A stretch of 30,366 bases of DNA from UBA10427 sp003500135 (lineage in GTDB: Bacteria > Bacteroidota > Bacteroidia > Cytophagales > Cyclobacteriaceae): assembly GCA_963966275.1 (NCBI GenBank), contig CAWZYQ010000034.1, positions 1-30,366 of the forward strand, given 5' to 3'. The notes beneath the pieces are model-generated. The model was not told where the DNA came from. It did not search any database and was given only the letters and a program-made list of their open reading frames with translations. The translations under genes were made by a program, and so were the position numbers. Below are positions 26,960-30,366 of the stretch, piece by piece; position 1 is the stretch's first letter; the number at the start of each line of letters is the position of its first letter.

Positions 26960-27316
26960 TTATTTATCTCCCTTTTTCAACGCCTCGATCACCTTTTCCA
27001 GTTCATCCAGTTTTTCTACAGGAAAGTCCTTGAGCGCTTTGCGGATATTGACGGCGCTATGCGCTCTTTTTAGTTTAAACAGCGGATGCTTCTGATGGTC
27101 GTCGCTTTTCTTATCAGGAACCCATTCAAGCAGATCATTTGGCGTGCATTGAAGTATTTCGCAAAGCTTTTCTATCTGGTTGGTACGCAAGCTCTTTAAG
27201 TTCCCCGTTGACATACTTTGTGCTACAGCATGCGTAAAGCCGTGTCTTTTTAGAAATGAAAAGGGTTTATCAATCCCTCTCAGGTCAAAAATGTACTGTA
27301 AATTAAACTGTAACAT
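26960..27316 (-). CDS. XRE-type helix-turn-helix regulator
   Basis: A 118-aa protein with an N-terminal Cro/CI-type HTH over about residues 15-66: a first helix near FSFLKRHGFTHAVAQSMSTG, then SLRTNQIEKLCEILQCTPND with the usual 'LC..L.C.P.DLLEW' ending. The C-terminal half is a Lys/Glu helix (LDELEKVIEALKKGDK) that may pair subunits. The neighbours are the SusC-like gene downstream and a long AT-rich spacer upstream that holds a dyad. It may control itself or the neighbouring receptor gene; this is an inference. Confidence 0.85.
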   Translation of the reverse strand: MLQFNLQYIFDLRGIDKPFSFLKRHGFTHAVAQSMSTGNLKSLRTNQIEKLCEILQCTPNDLLEWVPDKKSDDHQKHPLFKLKRAHSAVNIRKALKDFPVEKLDELEKVIEALKKGDK

Positions 27317-27346
27317 AAAAATATACCTGGTAAGTTTAAAAAATTA

Positions 27347-27368
27347 AAACCTTGACTTAATAAGGTTT
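27347..27368. promoter_or_regulatory. dyad in front of the XRE gene, candidate operator
   Basis: Perfect 7-bp inverted repeat AAACCTT (27347-27353) and AAGGTTT (27362-27368) with an 8-nt spacer, 31-52 nt upstream of the XRE start. Size and place suit an XRE autoregulatory operator. A looser repeat ggtaagttt lies at 27329-27337. Confidence 0.35.
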
Positions 27369-27532
27369 ACCATATACAATATAATGCATTTAACGCTTTA
27401 TTAATGTTTTTTGTTAGCTAAATATATTAATTAACGCCAAAATATCTTTATTAACAATTATTATTACTTAATCTAGAAATATACATTTCTCATATTTAAT
27501 ATTAATTTTTATTATTTTGTTGCTTTATACAT

Positions 27533-27540
27533 TACTTTTG
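27533..27540 (+). promoter_or_regulatory. -7 promoter element (TACTTTTG) facing the candidate small gene
   Basis: A full match to TAnnTTTG, 60 nt before the ATG at 27601. The nearest TTTG upstream is only 13 nt away, shorter than the usual 19-21 nt, so the -33 box is uncertain. Confidence 0.4.
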
Positions 27541-27600
27541 TTTATATTTCTATCACTTTTTAAGCTATTACCTATTATTTTTTAGACTAAGGAGAGCATT

Positions 27601-27699
27601 ATGCCGTCATCACGTGTGGTGATGGCTTTTTTCAAAATCTTTTTAAATACCTGGAATTACCTTCATCGGAAATTTAAGGTTTGGAAAATCAGCTTGTAG
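27601..27699 (+). CDS. candidate 32-aa small protein or leader RNA
   Basis: ATG at 27601 preceded at 6 nt by a strong Shine-Dalgarno AAGGAG (27589-27594), unusual in a phylum where such sites are weak. The frame gives a short basic-aromatic peptide (starts MPSSRVVMAFFKIFLNTWNY, ends KVWKISL) and stops at 27697-27699, one base before a terminator stem. Codons 3-11 also encode a hairpin, catcac (27608-27613) with gtgatg (27619-27624), followed by six T's (27627-27632). That hairpin could end transcription early, so the unit might instead be an attenuator-like or non-coding RNA. I do not recognise the peptide. Confidence 0.3.
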   Translation: MPSSRVVMAFFKIFLNTWNYLHRKFKVWKISL

Positions 27700-27700
27700 G

Positions 27701-27734
27701 AAAACCCTTGATCCCACCACATCGAGGGTTTTTT
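27701..27734 (+). terminator. terminator of the candidate small gene
   Basis: The arms aaaaccct (27701-27708) and agggtttt (27725-27732) form an 8-bp stem with a 16-nt loop and run into TTTTTT on the plus strand. It touches the stop codon of the convergent deaminase-like gene and may also serve that gene, though the T run on the minus side is shorter. Confidence 0.65.
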
Positions 27735-28680
27735 ATGAGATATGGATGATGTCCCCGAAACGTTGGTTAAATCCTCTTATTCCTTGAAGACCTCCAGTAT
27801 GGACAATGCGTACCACCTCACCTTTTTGAAAACTTCCACTCTGCGTCAATTCCAATACGCCATAAAGCAATTTCGCTGTGTAAAGCGGTTCCAAAGGGAT
27901 CTTATATTTTTCCTGAAAAGCGTTTATGAAGTTGATAAGATCATTATTGAATTTAGCGAAGCCCCCGAAATGATAGGAGTCAATTATATGTAGCTCTCCT
28001 ATTGATGAAAGTCCACTACTAATTACCATTTTATCTATTACATCTTTAAGGTACAATCCACCCTTTAACACAGGAAATGAAAGTAATTTTTGAGCCTTCA
28101 TTCCCGTCAGTATTCCGGCTGCTGTTCCTCCTGAGCCAGTTGCTACACAGTAAGTATCACAGTTTTCAAATTTCTCCACCCAGTCCCTGATGCCTCTTAA
28201 GGCTAATGCATTACTTCCTCCTTCAGGCACGATATAGTCGGCCCCAAACTGTTGGCAGAGCATATTCTGAAATGACTCCTCATGTCTATTTCTGTATTCG
28301 GTTCTTGAAATATGGTGAAGCTCCATGCCCCAATTTGTTGCATCTTGCAGTGTGGGGTTGAGCTGGTGCGGCGACTCACCCCTGATAATGCCTACGGTTT
28401 CAAAATCCAGCAATCTGCCCGCTGCTGCCATAGCGTGTATATGGTTGGAATAAGCTCCACCAAATGTTATTATCCGCTTCGCGCCTTTTTTTGCAGCTTC
28501 CAGAAGGTTATATTTTAGTTTCCATAGTTTATTTCCGGATATTCCCGGATGGTTCTGGTCCATACGGACCAGTTCGAGTTTTACGCCGGCTTTTTTTGCA
28601 GCAGGGTGATCTAGCGTTAGAACCTGATCTTTTTTTTGCTCATAACTTTTATAAAAGTCCCTTACGCTTTGCTCGTTCAT
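27733..28680 (-). CDS. ACC deaminase / D-cysteine desulfhydrase-like PLP enzyme
   Basis: A 315-aa fold-type II PLP enzyme. The predicted PLP lysine is K51 in SGNKLWKLKYNLL, the position used in the ACC deaminase family. ITFGGAYSNHIHAMAAAGRL (71-90) binds the cofactor ring and substrate carboxylate. TGSGGTAAGIL is the phosphate-binding loop. Bacteroidota members of this family are usually annotated as 1-aminocyclopropane-1-carboxylate deaminase/D-cysteine desulfhydrase. The sequence alone does not decide between these; D-cysteine breakdown to pyruvate, sulfide and ammonia is more likely away from plants. It is divergent from rluD with 46 nt between starts. Confidence 0.88.
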   Translation of the reverse strand: MNEQSVRDFYKSYEQKKDQVLTLDHPAAKKAGVKLELVRMDQNHPGISGNKLWKLKYNLLEAAKKGAKRIITFGGAYSNHIHAMAAAGRLLDFETVGIIRGESPHQLNPTLQDATNWGMELHHISRTEYRNRHEESFQNMLCQQFGADYIVPEGGSNALALRGIRDWVEKFENCDTYCVATGSGGTAAGILTGMKAQKLLSFPVLKGGLYLKDVIDKMVISSGLSSIGELHIIDSYHFGGFAKFNNDLINFINAFQEKYKIPLEPLYTAKLLYGVLELTQSGSFQKGEVVRIVHTGGLQGIRGFNQRFGDIIHIS

Positions 28681-28713
28681 GCTGGAAATATAATCAGCTT
28701 CACTTCAAAATAC

Positions 28714-28721
28714 TATCTTTG
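28714..28721 (+). promoter_or_regulatory. -7 promoter element (TATCTTTG) for rluD
   Basis: A full match to TAnnTTTG ending 5 nt before the rluD ATG, which places the transcript start at or next to the start codon. Confidence 0.6.
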
Positions 28722-28726
28722 CAGAT

Positions 28727-29752
28727 ATGGAAGAACCCAAAGAAGAGCGCATGGAAGACGAGTGGTTTGAGCGCCACCGTATTGTAGCCGACCCAAAGCA
28801 ACAATTGCTTCGTATTGATAAGTTCCTGATGGATCGCTTGCCTAATGTGACGCGAAATAAACTACAGGGCGCCATAAAAGATGGGTTGGTTCAGGTCAAT
28901 AAAAATACCGTGAAACCAAACTATAAGGTCCGTCCGGAAGATATCATTACCGTAGTTTTACCTGAGCCCCCGAGAGATACAGATGTTGTTCCTGAAAATA
29001 TTCCCCTCAATATTATTTATGAAGATGACAGTATTCTCGTTGTATATAAGCCTGCTGGAATGGTAGTCCATCCGGCATATAACAACTGGACCGGAACTTT
29101 GGTAAATGCACTGGCCTTTCATTTTCAAAACCTGCCGGAAATGGCCGGAAATGAAGGCAGGCCCGGCCTTGTACACCGAATAGATAAAGATACAAGCGGC
29201 TTACTGGTTATAGCCAAAACTGAACATGCCATCAATCATTTGGCCAGGCAGTTCTATGAACATAGTATCGAAAGAACATACTGGGCATTGGTATGGGGAG
29301 AGCCTTCGCCTGAAACCGGTACCATCGATGTAAATTTAGGTAGAAACCCAAAAGATCGACGGGTAACCATCGCCTTTCCGGAGGGTGATATTGGAAAAAA
29401 AGCGATTACACATTATAAAACCCTGGAAAACCTCAGATATGTGAGTTTGGTCCAGTGCAATCTGGAAACCGGTAGGACGCATCAAATACGGGCACATATG
29501 AAACATCTTGGGCACCCATTATTTAATGATGCAACTTATGGGGGGGATAAGATCATTAAAGGCACAAAATTCTCAAAGTATAAGTCGTTCGTAGAGAATT
29601 GCTTTAAAATAATTCCTCGTCAGGCGCTGCATGCAAAATCACTTGGATTTGTTCATCCTGACAGCCAGAAATGGATGCAATTTGATAGCGGGTTGCCTGA
29701 TGACCTTAGCCAGGTTTTGGAAAAGTGGAGACACTACGTTCAATATCATTGA
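28727..29752 (+). CDS. rluD: RluA-family 23S rRNA pseudouridine synthase (RluD-like)
   Basis: Isomerises uridines in large-subunit rRNA, likely in helix 69 as RluD does. The 341-aa chain has an S4 RNA-binding domain at about 27-80 (LRIDKFLMDRLPNVTRNKLQ). The catalytic motif HRIDKDTSGLLVIAK is at 150-164, with D153 the expected nucleophile. GRTHQIRAHMKHLGHPLFND follows near the C-terminus. S4 plus catalytic domain is the RluD rather than RluA layout. The length is normal. It is transcribed alone; an inverted repeat about 190 nt downstream may end it. Confidence 0.92.
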   Translation: MEEPKEERMEDEWFERHRIVADPKQQLLRIDKFLMDRLPNVTRNKLQGAIKDGLVQVNKNTVKPNYKVRPEDIITVVLPEPPRDTDVVPENIPLNIIYEDDSILVVYKPAGMVVHPAYNNWTGTLVNALAFHFQNLPEMAGNEGRPGLVHRIDKDTSGLLVIAKTEHAINHLARQFYEHSIERTYWALVWGEPSPETGTIDVNLGRNPKDRRVTIAFPEGDIGKKAITHYKTLENLRYVSLVQCNLETGRTHQIRAHMKHLGHPLFNDATYGGDKIIKGTKFSKYKSFVENCFKIIPRQALHAKSLGFVHPDSQKWMQFDSGLPDDLSQVLEKWRHYVQYH

Positions 29753-30050
29753 ACCTGAAACGTGTATTAGCATCCTGTTCCAAGTCCAAACTACTTCAAT
29801 ATCAAGATTTTATGAACATTTTGGTACTCACCATGATGGTTAAGCACGCCTCCGCACCAAAATAAGCCTAAACACTTGATCTTATTGCATTTTGGGCTTT
29901 CATGACAAATCCTAAGGTGTGATCCAGGTTAAAAACAGATAAGGACACCAGTTTGGTGTCCTTAGAATCTTTTCGATCGTTTCAATCCGACTTTTTCAGG
30001 ATTGTACCGGAATAATCAGCAAGAAAGTGGTTGAAAACCTAAACTTCTTC
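29753..30050. other. spacer between rluD and the small hypothetical gene
   Basis: 298 nt with no convincing ORF. The only structure seen is the terminator-like hairpin at 29940-29964. Confidence 0.6.
29940..29973 (+). terminator. hairpin, likely terminator in the convergent region
   Basis: Perfect 10-bp stem taaggacacc (29940-29949) and ggtgtcctta (29955-29964) with a 5-nt loop, followed by gaatctttt. The T run is short and offset, so termination is likely but not certain. The minus-strand hypothetical gene ends 78 nt away, so it could use it too. Confidence 0.55.
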
Positions 30051-30317
30051 TTAAGCCTCTTTCAGAGCTTTCTCGAGATCATCAATCAGCTTTTTGGATA
30101 CCTGTTTTGGCTTTTCTGCCTTGTATGCCTTTAATGTATCCAAAGCTTTCTCGCCAACCTCATATAAACCCACCGGATTACCATCGTAACGATAACTTCC
30201 TATTACATATTCAAGTTTCGATTGAATATCCGCAAATTCAGGCTTATTAATTTTCTTAAATTTTTCGAAAGCTGCTTCACATGCTTTTTCAATTTTCTCG
30301 TTTGATGCGCTGCTCAT
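30051..30317 (-). CDS. small conserved-looking hypothetical protein, 88 aa
   Basis: Starts ATG at 30317 (MSSASNEKIEKACEAAFEKF). It is charged, with helices at both ends and a central block KLEYVIGSYRYDGNPVGLYE, then GEKALDTLKAYKAEKPKQVS. There is no signal peptide or membrane helix, so it should be cytoplasmic. The even charge pattern and complete frame suggest a real gene. I recall no named family and give no function. It ends 50 nt inside the spacer after rluD and is convergent with it. Confidence 0.7.
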   Translation of the reverse strand: MSSASNEKIEKACEAAFEKFKKINKPEFADIQSKLEYVIGSYRYDGNPVGLYEVGEKALDTLKAYKAEKPKQVSKKLIDDLEKALKEA

Positions 30318-30366
30318 TGTGTCAAGGGTTTGTTAACAATTTGGTAATGAAACGTAATTTTATTTT

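Larger units (their letters stand above)
27317..27600. other. AT-rich spacer between the XRE gene and a candidate small gene
   Basis: 284 nt, very AT-rich, without an ORF of note on either strand. It holds the dyad at 27347-27368, a possible weak -7 box for the XRE gene at 27318-27325 (minus strand TATATTTT) and a full TACTTTTG at 27533-27540 on the plus strand. Confidence 0.6.

Overview
The window looks like chromosome from a member of the Bacteroidota, most likely the Cytophagales. Four lines of evidence support this. (1) Several genes carry the Bacteroidota -7 promoter element TAnnTTTG just upstream. (2) The run ostA-like, bamD, rpoZ (Rpb6/omega type), coaBC, a DUF4835/PorD-like gene and recN is a known Bacteroidota neighbourhood. 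(3) There is a SusC/RagA TonB-linked receptor and a TPR plus SpoIIE-phosphatase sensor of the kind common in this phylum. (4) The sequence is AT-rich with long AT-only spacers. The genus cannot be told from the sequence alone.

Left part (1-5930, minus strand): an unusually decayed stretch. Four genes are broken: a small secreted protein (frameshift plus a 131-bp nested palindrome), a TPR-SpoIIE phosphatase (four in-frame stops, one frameshift, one apparent internal deletion), a carboxypeptidase-regulatory-domain protein (two in-frame stops, otherwise open) and an unknown secreted protein (one in-frame stop). The L-serine dehydratase gene in their midst is intact. TAA, TAG and TGA all occur as internal stops, and frameshifts occur too, so decay is more likely than a changed genetic code.

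Central left (6000-8940, minus strand): malate dehydrogenase with a clear terminator, then tilS overlapping a cyclic-nucleotide-binding-domain protein by ATGA. Centre (8979-15750, plus strand): envelope and housekeeping genes (OstA/LptA-like, BamD, omega, CoaBC, PorD-like, RecN), followed by flavodoxin with its own terminator.

Central right (16654-23180, plus strand): a complete, tightly overlapping RNF operon, rseC-rnfB-rnfC-rnfD-rnfG-rnfE-rnfA, and a dihydroorotate-dehydrogenase-like flavoprotein that lacks the usual catalytic Cys. RNF couples electron flow between reduced ferredoxin and NAD to ion movement across the inner membrane. Flavodoxin on one side and a convergent [2Fe-2S] ferredoxin on the other make this a low-potential electron-transfer neighbourhood.

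Right part (23213-30366): ferredoxin, a DUF2805/TIGR03643 protein, an orphan SusC-like receptor with no SusD beside it, a small XRE regulator with a dyad in front of it, an AT-rich spacer ending in a candidate small transcription unit (promoter, Shine-Dalgarno, 32-codon ORF, terminator), a PLP-dependent ACC deaminase/D-cysteine desulfhydrase-like enzyme, an RluD-type pseudouridine synthase and a small conserved hypothetical protein. No tRNA, rRNA, CRISPR array, transposase or phage gene was seen.
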